This document shows, piece by piece, positions 14,201-26,300 of a DNA stretch of 64,000 bases. The notes beneath the pieces are model-generated. The model was given only the letters and a program-made list of their open reading frames with translations. It was not told the DNA's origin and did not search any database. Position 1 is the stretch's first letter. Each line of letters begins with the position of its first letter. Source of the DNA: Antennarius striatus. Taxonomy: Eukaryota > Chordata > Actinopteri > Lophiiformes > Antennariidae. The stretch is taken from contig NC_090795.1 in assembly GCF_040054535.1 (NCBI RefSeq), forward strand, positions 3,943,501-4,007,500, in the 5' to 3' direction. A program made the position numbers and the translations under genes.

Positions 14201-17200
14201 CGTATGTGGTGGGATTTGACAAAATGAAAGAATATGTCGTGCCTACAGACAGCCAGCATAAGGCATATTTTTATCCTGAAGTGTTTTATCCTAAAGTGTG
14301 TGAATGTGTGAGATACTTAAGTAAAACTACCAGCCTGCTGCTTCCAGCTCCAGCTTCAACCTCGCAACCTCTGCTTCTTTTCCCTTCACACTCACATAAA
14401 GTAACCAATCAACCAAATGATTTGATTGGCATGCTTTCACTGAATATCCCCTAATCAATCCAGGCTGTCATGTTTGCACCGCAGACTCCGTGTGGATTAC
14501 TTTAGCAGTAGCAACTAATATCATTTTGGATGTCTGTCTCAGTGTGATGTTACTCCGGTGACCCTTCTTGTTTCAATTCATTTGTGTTTGATCCGAGGAA
14601 CAATAATCTCTCTGTTGTCTCTGCCCCACCCTCCCCTTTGCCTTGTCTGGTTTCTGTGCTGTCAAACAATGCAGCAGGACAGAAATAACCTGGTAAGTAG
14701 GACTGACCAATGGGATCAATGCCATTTCCTTTCCATTCTCTCTCTTTTCCCATCCATCCTTCCATTTTCATTGTCTTTTTTTAATTCGCCTGGGTGAGGA
14801 TTTTCCTATCTGCCAAGGATTGGCACATGGCTCTAGTTAAACCTATGGAAACTATGATCACATGTTTGCTTTCTGTTATCATTAGAAGATGTGTTTAGTC
14901 ATCAATGAACTATGATCACATTTATTTTGTGTAATAATTATCAATAGAGGGGCCTTATCAAAGTAGGAACATGATCGATGAAACAAGAGCCTACAGATTT
15001 GTGACAGCTACTGTGTTAATCGTGCAAATCATAGTTTGATAACAGCTCATGAAACATAGAGCTCTGTGTCTTCATGCAACAATTATAAAATGCCCTCAAT
15101 GCTGGGATCCCATCTGGTTTTTGTGCGTCGCACCTTTATGTGTTGGTGTCATTGGTCTCAAGACTTTCTCTTCTGAAAAAGTTTTTGTTGTTTCATCGTC
15201 ATGCACACTGGTTCCTTTAATTCTTTTCTTCTTGTTGTTGGTGTTCGTTTGAAATTTGTAGCTCTCTTTATGCCATAAGTTGAAAAAGGACAAAGATTGA
15301 CTGAATCCATTGTCATCATTTTCAGAATCCAAACCAAAAACCCGTCATCCTGAGGAAAAGGCGGCAGAGAATAAAGATTGAAGTCAACTGGGAGCTTTTT
15401 TATTACAGGTCTGTCCCCCCCCCACCCATCTCACCCTACATATTCCAGTCATTTTGTTTTCTCCCCACCATCCTGACCTGCTTCTCTTTCCTCTGAAGAT
15501 TCCAGCTGGATCATGCTCGGTCTAACCTCATTTGGAACCTGAAGACGAGGGAGGAGCTGCGAGACGCTCTGGAGGGAGAGATGCGCGCCTTCAACGTGGA
15601 CCGCGAACTCGGCAGTGCCAACGTCATCTCCTGGAACCATCAGGAGTTTGAGGTCTGTGCCACACCCACTCCTGCCTGGACCTCATCGCCCTTATCGATT
15701 AGAGTCATCAATATCAGGGATGCACTAGACTTTTAAGCCAAAATAGCAAATCCCAAAGAGAAATAATTCCTTGAATACTGTTTGCATCTGCAGGTGAAAT
15801 ACGAGTGCCTTTCAGATGAGATAAAGATCGGGGATTATTACCTGCGTCTGCTGCTTGAGGAGGATGAAAATGAAGAATCAAATGCCATCAAGAGATCGTA
15901 AGATTATATTATATCAACCGAACTGCCCTGATATGATCTAAATCTAAAATAGATGTGTAGATGAGTCATGCTTCTCTCTCTGTTTGCTCTCAGATACGAG
16001 TTCTTCAATGAACTCTACCATCGCTTTCTGCTCACACCCAAAGTTACGATGAAGTGCCTGTGCCTGCAGGCGCTCACTATAGTCTATGGGAAATGTTATG
16101 AGGAGATCGGCCCCTTCACAGACACAAAATACATCGTAGGCATGCTGGACCGCGTAAGTATAGACTCTTATGTAAGAACTATTCCAGCTAAGTCCTTCAA
16201 TTTCACCGGAAACACAAAATGTTTCTGTTTTCAGTGCACAGACAAATTGGAAAGAGACAGGCTGATTCTCTTCCTCAATAAACTCATCCTCAACAAGGTA
16301 TTAAAATCAGGGTTGCCTCTTCATTTTACTCCCACTTGCAACTTTAAATGAAACAACTCATCATTTGCTCTGCAGAAAAACGTGAAGGACGTGATGGACT
16401 CCAATGGAGTGCGTATCCTGGTAGATCTGCTCACCTTAGCGCATCTGCACACCAGCAGGGCGACTGTGCCTCTTCAGGTAATTACTGAGGAAAGATGGCC
16501 TTCTGTGTCTGTTTGATAATGTTGACCCATGTGTGAGAATGGACATTAATCTGTCTGGACTGTAACAGAGTATTTTTAATTTCCACAGAGCAACGTGTTG
16601 GAAGCGGCGCCGGACATGAAAAGGGAGAGCGAGAAGGAGTGGTACTTTGGTAATGCAGATAAGGAAAGAAGAGGGCCTTTCAGTTTTGAGGAGGTATGAA
16701 ATCTTGAAATCACGTCCCGTCAGTTGGATTAAATGAAATTGGGTTAATGTCTAATGGCAGCTTAAAAATATACAACTCTCTTTTCCAGATGCAGGAGTTC
16801 TGGACTTCGGGCGTCCTGATGTCGAAAACGCGCTGCTGGGCTCAGGGGATGGACGGCTGGCGTCCCTTGCAGGCCATCCCTCAGCTAAAATGGTGCCTGC
16901 TGGCCAGCGGTCAGGCGGTAATGAATGAGACCGACTTGGCTACGCTAATCCTTAACATGCTCATCACCATGTGTTCCTACTACCCCAGCAGGTGGGTGGA
17001 AGCCAACGTCCAGAAAAGACCTGTTTGCTTTAGAAATTCTGTTTTCATTTTAGTATTATATGATTGTATGTAGAAATGACATTGACCCCATCTGTAACAT
17101 GATTTCTATTTGTACTCAGGGATCAAGATAATGCAATTATACGTCCTTTACCCAAAATCAAAAGGATGATCAGTGACAATGCTTCCCTCCCTCACATCGT

Positions 17201-20200
17201 CCAGGTAGTTGCTCAGTGTTTTATTTTATACTTTTAGTTGTACATTAAATTGCATTGTTCTAATTAAAAGATGTGCTTTTATGTTGTTGTTGTTGTTGTT
17301 TTTTTATTTCCTGCTCCAGCTGCTGTTGACCTTTGACCCCATCCTGGTGGAGAAAGTAGCTAATGTGTTGTACCTGGTGATGCAGGACAATCCCAATCTA
17401 CAGCGCCTCTACTTAACCGGGGTGTTCTTCTTCATCATGATGTACACGGGCTCCAACGTGCTTCCTGTTGCGAGGTGGAAACACACGACAAATAGAACAG
17501 AAATATTCACACAAGCAAAGTTACCTTCATTTTTTTAAACACTACATTAACCTCATTTTGGCCCATGGAGTCATTCATATTGGAAATGAAATACTAAAAT
17601 ACTACACTGTGGATAAGGAGGAATATTTTATGTATTTGCTCTCATAGCGTGTCAATATTTACCTCTGGAACTCTGGTTTCCATAGGTTCCTGAAGTACAC
17701 ACACCTAAAACAAGCCTTCAAGTCAGAGGAGGTAAAGATGATTATTTTCTCAGAGTTTGTAACAGCTTGCATCTTTTGAAACTTTATGACATGAAGCCTG
17801 AGTGTTGTATCTGTGTCTCCCCTCAAGGCAAAGGGTCTGGACATAGTGCAGCGTAGTATTCTGGGTCCAGTGCTGCCTGAAGCCATGGTGTGTTATCTGG
17901 AAAACTACGAGGCTGAACGCATCTCAGAAATATTCCTTGGAGAGTTTGACACGCCTGAGGCCATCTGGAGCAGCGAGATGAGGTCCGTGTTCGTGTATCG
18001 TGAACGGCGTCGTGGAGTGACACCGTCGTTTCATCGTGAGCCTTCTGTTTCAGGCGGATGATGATCGAAAAGATAGCGGCCCACATCGCTGACTTCAGCC
18101 CGAGGTTGCAAAGCAACACGAGGGCCCTTTACCAGTACTGCCCCATCCCGGTGATCAGCTTCCCTCAGCTGGACAACGAGCTCTTCTGCAACATCTACTA
18201 CCTCAGACATTTGTGCGACACCACCCATTTCCCGAACTGGCCCATCCGAGATGCTGTATGTCTCCTTCCTCCTTCCCAAGTTTGTACTTCCTTGTCTGAT
18301 TTTCTGTTGAATTTTAAAACGTATCTGCCACAATTTTCCTGTGCAGGTGAAGCTGCTAAAAGACACCCTTGAAGCCTGGAAGAGGGAGGTGGAGAAAAAG
18401 CCTCCTTCAATGTCTATAGAGGAAGCCTACACAGTCCTAAACCTCCCCAAAGGACAGGGGCAGTGAGTGGCTTTTGATTTATTCTTCCTTGTGTGTCCTT
18501 TATTGTGTTTAACGGTAGCAGCAATCAATAATGAGTGTTTAAGAGATTTTAAAAAAAAAAAAGTTGGATATTGTGTTTAAATTTCTGTTTTCAGACAAGA
18601 TGAGAGTAAAATCAGGAAGGCCTATTTCCGACTTGCACAGAAATACCATCCTGACAAGAACCCTGAAGGCAGGGTGGGTATTAGAGCCGTTACGTAACAT
18701 AATATCGAATAACCGGCTCCAACATTGTAAATTTATTCTCATTTGACCTTTAATGTTTCAGGACATGTTTGAGAAAGTCAACAAAGCCTACGAGTTCCTT
18801 TGTACAAAATCAACAAGATTCCTGGATGGCCCCGATCCCGAAAACATCATCCTGATCCTCAAAACTCAGAGCATCCTGTTCAACCGACACAAACAAGGTA
18901 CAAAGACGTGTCATCGGTTCTTCCTAACAATAAATGAGACGGGAACAATTTGATGATAATAGAAAAACGAATTAATACCACTTCATAATCTTTCAACAGA
19001 ACTGGAACCTTACAAATACGCCGGTTACCCAATGCTCATCAAAACCATCACCATGGAAACTGAGGACGAACAGCTCTTCTCAAAACCTTCGCCGCTCCTC
19101 CCCGCTGCTGTCGAGTTGGCCTTCCACACCGTCAACTGCTCGGCTCTGAACGCCGAGGAGCTGCGCCGTGACAACGGCATCGAGGTTGACACACTTTTAC
19201 ATTTCCTGAAACTGTCTTCATGTAGACGTGTGAACCTGTGATTTGTCACGTTTTTGTGTTCCGTCAGGTGCTGTGGGAGGCTCTTTCTCGATGTGTTGCT
19301 GTGTTGACTTTATCCAGCAAGCCTAATGACATGGCTGTACAGGTGAATATCACACAAAAGTCAGTTTTTATTCTGCTGTAGTCCAGTCTTATTTATGGAG
19401 GAACGAATACTCTACTGCTTATAGCGATTTCTGACTGTGTTTAAATGTGCCACAGGTGTGCGGGCACATCTGTAAGTGCTACAGCGTAGCTGCTCAGTTC
19501 GAGGAATGCCGGGAAAAGATTATTGAACTGCCCAACATCATCAAGGACCTCTGTCACATCTTGTTCTATGGAAAGGTAAGGATCGCTGACATTGCTGGGG
19601 GGGGGGGTTCATAAGTTTATTCCCAATTACTAAGAAAAATGTCTTTTTTGAGAACTTCTCAGCACTTGGGAAAAAAGACATTTAATTCAAAAATCAATAA
19701 ACTATTTTTTTCCAATCCATGACTTCAGTCGTCCTCATTGCCTCTTCTAGGGTCTTCCAAAAACTGCTTCCCTTGCAGTCCAGTGTGTGAGCTCCTTTGC
19801 GATAGATTTCTTCCTTCAGACCCATCTCTACCACGCTGGCGTGCTCTGGCACCTCCTGGTTTACCTCTTCAATTACGACTACACCCTGGAAGAGAGCGGC
19901 GTCCAGGCCAGCCAGGAGACAAACCAACAGGAAGTAGCCAACAGCCTGGCCAAGCTCAGCCTGGTAGCTATCAGCCGTCTGGGAGGCTTCGTCCAGGCGC
20001 CACACGCCCCGGATGGGAGCAATTCCATTTCAGAGACCAACGGCATCGAAGGAACGCCTCCGGAAAATCCTGCCATCCGCAAGAGCATAGCCGCTATGCT
20101 GACTCCTTACATTTCAAGGAAGCTGGGAACAGGAACTCCTGCTGAGGTAGGTCTTGAAGGTCGATACCAATCAACATAAACAACAACAACAACAAACTGA

Positions 20201-23200
20201 GGTCCATGTGATGTTGTGTGCATTTAGGTGTTGAAGCTGCTGAATAGTAACTCAGAGAACCCGTACTTGATCTGGAACAATGGAACACGAGCCGAGCTGC
20301 TGGAGTTCCTGGAGAGTCAGCAGGAGGGAAACATCAAGAGGGTATTTTATTAAAGTTTCACAAGGACTCCACACAAATGAGTGCATACTGCTTCTGTGAA
20401 CAATAACAGATGTTGTTGCCTAAATTTGACTCATGCTTCTGTATTAACTTTACAGGGAGAAAATGATCAAAGTTTTGGTGCAGAGTTTGTGTTTAAAGAT
20501 CACAGCAAAGAGCTGATAGTTGGAGAGATTTTTGTCCGCGTTTACAATGAGCAACCAACATTCCCTCTAGAGGTGAGTGGAACAATATTAAACCAATTTT
20601 AGAACCACATTATAACATTGAAAATGTGTCGGGAGAAAGAATAAATCCACCAATAACTGAAAATTCAAGTAAGAGACTTAATTTCAGGAAAGCAATACAC
20701 AAATGGATATTGCATCACAAAATGAGAGCAATAAAACCAGAGGGAGTAAAAAATAAAGATGGAATAAGATGTGACTCTCTCCTCTCTCTGCTCCTAAAGG
20801 AGTATTTTATTTGTTACCATCAGGATGCAAATAGAATGTTTTTGTGATGTGTCACCCTCTCTGCTTTTAGTACCCTAAAGCTTTTGCAGCCAGCCTGCTG
20901 GACTACGTCGGCTCCCAGGCCCAGTACCTCCACACTCTGCTGGCCATGAGTCAGAGCAACAAGGTGGAGTCCCAGCAGCATGCCGAGAGACTCCGCTTCG
21001 CTGAGATGGCTTTAGAGGCTCTCCGCAACGTCATCAAGAACAACCCCGGTGAGGCTCAAACGCTTCCTTCACCTCTGCTGACCTGCTGTTGGTGTGTTTT
21101 TATTGGATCCTGATTTTGGAACTCTTCTTCAACACTTTGTGGAATCCTAGGTTCGGAGTCGGAATGCATCGGCCACTTCAAACTGCTCTTCTCTTTGCTG
21201 CGTGTCCACGGAGCTGGCAGAGTACAGCAGCTGGTATTGGAGGTACAACTTCTCAGTTCCCGATCTCGAATCACCCTGGTTTCCATGATGCTCCTGCATT
21301 CTCCTCATGTTGGTTTCCGTTGCAGGTTGTGAATACTGTGACATCAAACCAAGAATGTGTGAGCAACATCGCAGAGTCACTGGTTTTATCCAACCTTCTG
21401 CTGCTCCTGCACTCACTCCCCTCCAGTAAGAAAGCGCTAACCAGAGAACAGCCCACTCCTTTAGCATGTGTGCTCTTTACAGTGTTATTTTTCAACTTCT
21501 TTTTTTCTGTCATTTAGGTCGGCAGATTGTTCTGGAAACACTGCATGCACTAACTTCTAACACAAAGATCGTCAAAGAGGCTATGGCCAAAGGTGCTCTG
21601 ATCTACCTGCTGGACCTCTTCTGTAACTGCACACACCCTCAGGTGCGAACGCAGACAGCAGAGCTCTTCTCCAAGATGACCTCAGATAAGCTGGTTGGGC
21701 CAAAGGTCAGTCCGGACCGGAGATAAATCCCTGTCGGCTTCGTGTACATTGTGACATATTGTCATCACCGTAATCATCTTTCTCACTCTCTATCAGGTGC
21801 GTCTAACGCTGATGCGTTTTCTTCCTGGCGTCTTCATGGACGCCATGCGGGACAATGCCGAAGCAGCCGTGCATATATTTGAAGGAACGCACGAGAACCC
21901 TGAACTCATTTGGAATGACAACTCCAGGGAGAAAGTGTCCACCACTGTTCGGGAGATGATGCTTGAGTGAGAGATGAATCTGCTTGGCTGCCTTTTTCAG
22001 CCAATAACAAATTGATTAGATGATCGAGATCAATATCATATGTTAACTGTTTATATGAAGCTGATGTTTTTTCCTTTTAAAAAACATTTTCCAGGCACTT
22101 TAAACAACAGAAGGATAATCCAGATGTGAACTGGAAGGTAAGTGCAGTCATGTATAAAAAAAACAAAACTAGACATGTATAACATGTTTGTTACTAAACA
22201 GGATAGGATATGTAGTGATAATTACTTCCTGGTGTGTGTGCTCAGATTCCAGAGGACTTCTCGGTGGCGTCCGGAGCAGGCCAGGGCGAACTGGAAGTGG
22301 GCGGAGTCTTCCTGCGTATCTTTATCGCTCAGCCAGGCTGGGTGCTGCGCAAGCCTCGCGAGTTTCTGGTGTCCCTCCTGGAGACGCTGACCGAGCTGCT
22401 AGAGAAGAACAACCCCAACGTGAGCAGCCCCACTGAGGAACAGAAACACACAGCAGTCCGTATAATGACCTTAATGCTGTGGGGATTTGTCCTAATATCT
22501 CTGGTGTCCCCCAGGGCGAGGCGTTGGAGACGGTTACCACCGCAGCGGTGTGCCTGTTCAGCGCTCAGACCCAGCTGGCCGATCAGGTTCCTCCTCTGGG
22601 TCACCTGCCTCGTGTCCTGGCGGCACTCAACCACAAGAACAACAGCGTGCCCAAGAGCTCCATCCGCCTCATCCACGTGTTGTCAGACAACGAGGTGAGA
22701 TGCCAAACGTGTATCTAGCAACTCTTTTCCTGTTGTTTTTTGGCAGTTGTCCCACATTAGACATTAAAAGTCAAGCCGTTTCTGCCGCAGTTTCATTTCC
22801 AACTTGAAAATTAGAGCTCAGGCTTAACTCACCGTCAAATTTCTGCACCACGCGGTAATTAAAACCGTAACACTTCCAATTTTTTGATGCAGCTGTGTGT
22901 ACGCTCCATGGCGTCTCTTGAAATCATCGGGCCCCTCATGATCGGGATGAAGTGTCGGCCAGACATGGCCGGACTGGCTTGTGAAGCTCTCAACCGCATG
23001 TTCCAGAAGGAGCAGACTGAACTTGTAGCTCAGGTAAACTGATAAATATATTTGATTTTGAAGTGTGTTATAGACATCATGTTTGACTGCCGTGTCAAAT
23101 TATTGATGCTTATTGTTTTATTGTTGAACTAACCAGGCTCTACGAGTGGAGCTGGTTCCGTACCTCTTGAAGCTGCTGGAGGGAATCGGACTGGAGACGC

Positions 23201-24753
23201 TAGAAAACCCTTCAGCTATAAAGGCCCAGATTGTAAAGGCTCTCAAGTCCATGACTCGCAGTCTGCAGTTTGGAGAACAAGTACGATGAATCATGAGCTC
23301 ATTTGAGAATCATGAGTTCATTTGTGACTTCGTTAAATGTTCAAAATGACTTTGCAGTAGCTATTTTACTTCATTTATTAACCCTTAAACGATCGCTGTC
23401 TTACAGGTGAATGAGATTCTAGCGAAGTCCTCGGTATGGAGTGCCTTCAAAGACCAGAAGCATGATCTTTTCATCTCAGAGTCTCAAACAGCGGGTTACC
23501 TAACAGGTAAGGGGTTTCTATCACGATCACTTTTTTTTTCTGAACAAGCAAACACTGTTCATGTTTTATTGTGAAGTGTTTCAAAGGTAAGTCTGAGTGC
23601 CTTCCTCTGAGCTGTTGTTGAATCTTAATGCTTTGCTTTATCCTTAAAATCACCTTGTGGCTGACTCCTCACATGTGCTTAAATCCAGCTACCCTTTCTC
23701 TCTCCGTGTTTTATCACTCCCTGGCTCTGCCCTTCCCTTCCTCTCTGTCCTTCACCTTTTCTTCTCAGGGGTTTCCACTCCTTCTCTCCTGGCTGCCAGC
23801 AGCCCACTCCGAGGTGGGCTTTAGACTCCTAAGCTGGGCCCTTGCTGCCCTCCTCTTGCTTGCTCAGATGCAGGTAGACCTAACCTAATGTTTGACCTTG
23901 CCTCTTTACCTCCATGTCTGCTCCACACCTCATTTTCTAATCCCACCCCTCTATCTTCACAATGCGAAAGATTCCCCCTCCATTTCTAACTCCGCTGTTT
24001 TGATCGTGCTCATCTTTTATCAGTTAACAAAAATTCCCTTGAAATTTGAAAATTGAAGGTTTATTATACATAAATTTGTCTTCTGTCTAATGTAACTGAA
24101 TTTAAAAAAAGTAAGTGGAGGTTCCCAGTTCGCTTTTTGTGAGCAAACACTCAAGCCTGAGGGCAAATGTCATCAGAATGTAACCAGCAAAGGCATGAAA
24201 AGTTTTGCCTTTACAAGTCAGATCAACTGACTCAACGATCAATTTGATTTTTAATTTTTTTAAATAAAACATTAAAAATGAAAATGTAACTTTATGAAAG
24301 ACAAACAAAAGCGATCTTGTAAGCTGCGTTGAAGTGGCTTCTCTCTGTACAAAACAAAGAAGGGAGATGAAAAAAATTCTTATGGAAAAAGCATAAACTT
24401 TACACTTACATATATAGGGAGATTTACTATTTCGACAATGGGGCAGATATTTGTTTCATTCAACACCTTCCTCTCCTGACTCTTTCACCCATCCTTAAAC
24501 ATTGCTCTCTACTAATCAGACCTAAAAACAGAAGCGATGTCTCCTCTTTGCAGACAGTCGACTTTCAGTTCATCATTTTTGGCTCACATCTGCCGCTCCA
24601 GCTCTCCCGCTGTCACAAATTTACTGAATAGCCTCAATGATCCTGTCACCTGCAGGTCCAGGAGTCGCAGGTTATCTCACAGCAGGAACTGGCACCACGG
24701 TAATGCCCAGCGGCCCACCCCCCGTGGACAACGACATTGGAGACCAAGGCTGA
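4710..24753 (+). CDS. dnajc13: DnaJ homolog subfamily C member 13 (RME-8), 53 coding exons
   Basis: Spliced product of 2255 aa (human protein about 2243). RME-8 is a peripheral protein of early endosomes. It binds PI3P through N-terminal PH-like repeats and recruits and stimulates HSC70 through its internal J domain. It works with SNX1/retromer and the WASH complex to separate recycling from degradative endosomal domains. The start at 4710 opens with [20 protein letters not shown], near identical to vertebrate orthologues, including K17 and W20 (W20 reported as needed for lipid binding). Order: PH-like region (about 1-400), armadillo-like repeats, GYF-like segment near 975-1027, J domain about 1298-1366 with HPD at 1331-1333, long C-terminal armadillo-like region, and a tail rich in Gly, Pro and Thr ending at TGA 24751-24753. 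All 52 junctions keep phase with AG acceptors and GT donors. No frameshift or internal stop was seen. Identity is certain; individual borders rest on manual splicing. Confidence 0.97.
11373..13904 (+). CDS. dnajc13: dnajc13 coding exons 11-19 (residues 394-735, armadillo-like helices)
   Basis: Exons: 11373-11542, 12380-12479, 12563-12670, 12757-12912, 13000-13056, 13140-13261, 13345-13420, 13580-13675, 13764-13904. The block encodes alpha-helical repeats, including the highly conserved [20 protein letters not shown] segment. It ends at residues GIAQKE, immediately before the intron that carries the candidate microexon at 14675-14692. The last exon ends in phase 0, so a 15- or 18-nt insertion there keeps frame. 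Confidence 0.95.
14675..14692 (+). CDS. dnajc13: candidate dnajc13 alternative microexon (QDRNNL or DRNNL)
   Basis: The long intron 13905-15325 contains AATGCAG|CAG|GACAGAAATAACCTG|GTAAGT. The donor is near-perfect (CTG|GTAAGT). The acceptor is a NAGNAG pair, giving an 18-nt exon (14675-14692, QDRNNL) or a 15-nt exon (14678-14692, DRNNL). Both flanking exons meet in phase 0, so either form inserts in frame between GIAQKE and NPNQKP. The upstream tract is pyrimidine-rich with several TGC triplets, the kind of context used by SRRM4-dependent neuronal microexons. I recall a human DNAJC13 isoform five residues longer than the main one but could not check whether the site matches. The exon itself is inferred. 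Confidence 0.55.
15326..18255 (+). CDS. dnajc13: dnajc13 coding exons 20-32 (residues 736-1274, linker, GYF-like and helical region)
   Basis: Exons: 15326-15408, 15499-15652, 15794-15897, 15994-16153, 16235-16297, 16376-16477, 16589-16693, 16789-16991, 17120-17204, 17320-17474, 17686-17731, 17828-17982, 18054-18255. A basic stretch (LRKRRQRIK) opens the block. N854, in FFNELYHRF, is by my unaligned count the counterpart of human N855, the position of the Parkinson-linked N855S variant. The segment from [18 protein letters not shown] (about 975) to [15 protein letters not shown] looks like the GYF-type module known in this family. Confidence 0.95.
18347..18673 (+). CDS. dnajc13: dnajc13 coding exons 33-34 (J domain)
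   Basis: Exons 18347-18462 and 18595-18673 (residues 1275-1339) hold most of the J domain. Helix I begins about [12 protein letters not shown]. Helix II is [13 protein letters not shown], followed by the HPD tripeptide at residues 1331-1333 that is needed to stimulate the HSC70 ATPase. The final helix, [13 protein letters not shown], is in the next exon (18762-18897). All residues expected for an active J domain are present. Confidence 0.96.
18762..24753 (+). CDS. dnajc13: dnajc13 coding exons 35-53 (C-terminal armadillo-like region and tail)
   Basis: Exons: 18762-18897, 19000-19184, 19268-19342, 19456-19575, 19751-20146, 20228-20341, 20456-20572, 20871-21048, 21151-21242, 21326-21425, 21518-21705, 21797-21966, 22095-22137, 22246-22419, 22515-22694, 22893-23033, 23137-23280, 23407-23506, 24656-24753. 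This long helical region is the part reported to contact SNX1 and the WASH subunit FAM21. The 396-bp exon 19751-20146 is unusually large and encodes an extra low-complexity stretch after SRLGGFVQ compared with the human protein as I remember it. The last exon encodes [12 protein letters not shown] and ends at the TGA. Confidence 0.94.
23507..24655 (+). other. dnajc13: dnajc13 last intron with a possible alternative 3' exon
   Basis: This 1.15-kb intron separates the last two coding exons. It contains a well-formed acceptor (pyrimidine tract then TTCTCAG ending at 23768) and a donor-like GTAGAC at 23874, bounding a 105-nt segment (23769-23873). Read in the phase left by the exon ending at 23506, it encodes [18 protein letters not shown] followed by TAG, so its inclusion would give an alternative C-terminus. 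Whether it is used is unknown. Nothing else was recognised. Confidence 0.35.
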
Positions 24754-25770
24754 CGGACACTCACACCCGCGTCGCGCTCAGGCACCCAGACTGCCCTGTG
24801 GCTTCACAGCTGCAACCCAGAGAGGAACCGTTCAGCTCCAGAGTGAGGGGATGGGGGGAGAAATAAACAGAGGACTGCAGGCCGTCTTTGAACGTCACCA
24901 AAATCTGCACCACCTCCTCCGGCATCGCTCATCTCTCCCCCATACAAACTGCAGTCAAGTCTTTACGAACACAAAAATAGTTTTAATGGATTACTTTTGG
25001 GGTTTTTTGTGCTACGTCTCTTGTTTCTTCCAATGACACACAAGAGTTTACTTTTTGTATGAATATATTTTTTACTCTAGGTTTTTTTTTCTTCATGGGA
25101 GACTTTTGAAGACTCAAACATTTTAGTTAAACTGCGTCCTCTTGAGTGTCTCATTCCTTTTTGTCACGTTCCAGTTTACTACACTTACCCTAAATTCTGG
25201 ACAGAGGCCATTCAAGAAACTTAGTTTCTCAGCTTGTCATGTGAACATAGGATTTACTAGTCTGCCCAATGGATTCTCATATGGAAAAGAAAAACATGTT
25301 GAAATCGGTATATGATTTTTCTGCCTTGATTCTCCACTGAAACCTAAAAAGCAATGCTGACCTCTTGTGTAGTTTGGTCTGGTTTGTTTCAATCAATTCT
25401 TCAAAGTTGCCAGTTGAGTCTGCTGTCCAAATGCCCAACCTCTTCTTCCTCTGATCTTCGTAGTTCACCCTACTCTCTCTTTAAAGGCAACCCTTTCTGC
25501 CTCAGATTTTTAAAGGTAATTCTCTTTCCCCAGAATGCAAAAAGCACTAGAATATTTATAACTGAATAATAACCACCAGAAATGAGCTTTTGCTAAGACA
25601 TGACGAATGACTTTGACTGATTGTGAATCTATGTGAAAGACTAGTGCAATTTGTGAAATGTTCAATGTAATATTGCATATATAAACTTTCTATATTGAAT
25701 GTACATTAAAAATGAATCACTCGCACTTGTACATAAAATTTTAAGAATAAAAGGGAACCCACAGCGTCCT
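24754..25770 (+). other. dnajc13: dnajc13 3' UTR
   Basis: About 1 kb of AT-rich sequence after the dnajc13 stop codon, without an exon-like open frame. It ends at the best poly(A) signal before the next promoter (AATAAA at 25746-25751). An earlier ATTAAA variant lies near 25706. The cleavage site is inferred. Confidence 0.6.
25746..25751 (+). terminator. dnajc13: poly(A) signal of dnajc13
   Basis: Canonical AATAAA hexamer about 1 kb after the stop codon and about 600 bp before the topbp1 promoter elements, in the right orientation for the only upstream gene. Confidence 0.6.
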
Positions 25771-26300
25771 TTTGTATTTTTTTGGAACTAACATTGTGAC
25801 AAAATGACGGGGGGTTTTGTTTGTTAATGTTTCAAAAAGAGGAATTCATATTTGTTGAAAGTTTAAGATTTTAGTGCTTGAAACACTTGTTTATCGAAAT
25901 CTACCCTAGAAAATCTTGAGAAAAATTAGCATCCAGATCCCCACCATTCTTTTATTATAGACTGTAGAATACAATATAAAATCTGCTCATAGAATTTAAA
26001 GAAATAATAGAAAGTTTAATTTTGGTGGGCTTTTAAAGACAAAATCAAATTGTTTAGAGATTTAAATTTACAAATCTGAGCATTTTCCAACTTTGAAAAA
26101 AGGTTGTTCCTGCACAGTCGGGATTGCTGTAGTTTGCTAATTTATTGTTAATGAACCCAATAATTTTTATTCCAATATTTTGATATTCTTTTTACCAACA
26201 TGCTTGTATAAACATGCATTTCTTTGGTTCTCTTATAAACTAATGACACTATGTAAAATCTAATCTGCATCGGAACGCTATTCTTACGTTTGCTTCCACA
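25771..26300. other. short intergenic gap between dnajc13 and topbp1
   Basis: AT-rich, with no open frame of note and no repeat family recognised. The tight same-strand spacing (about 0.6 kb) means dnajc13 termination and topbp1 initiation occur close together. Confidence 0.5.

Noticed and set aside
22234..22698. 154-codon open frame across two dnajc13 exons and the intron between
   Set aside because: It is partly the wrong frame and reads through an intron. The spliced dnajc13 exons 22246-22419 and 22515-22694 explain the region.
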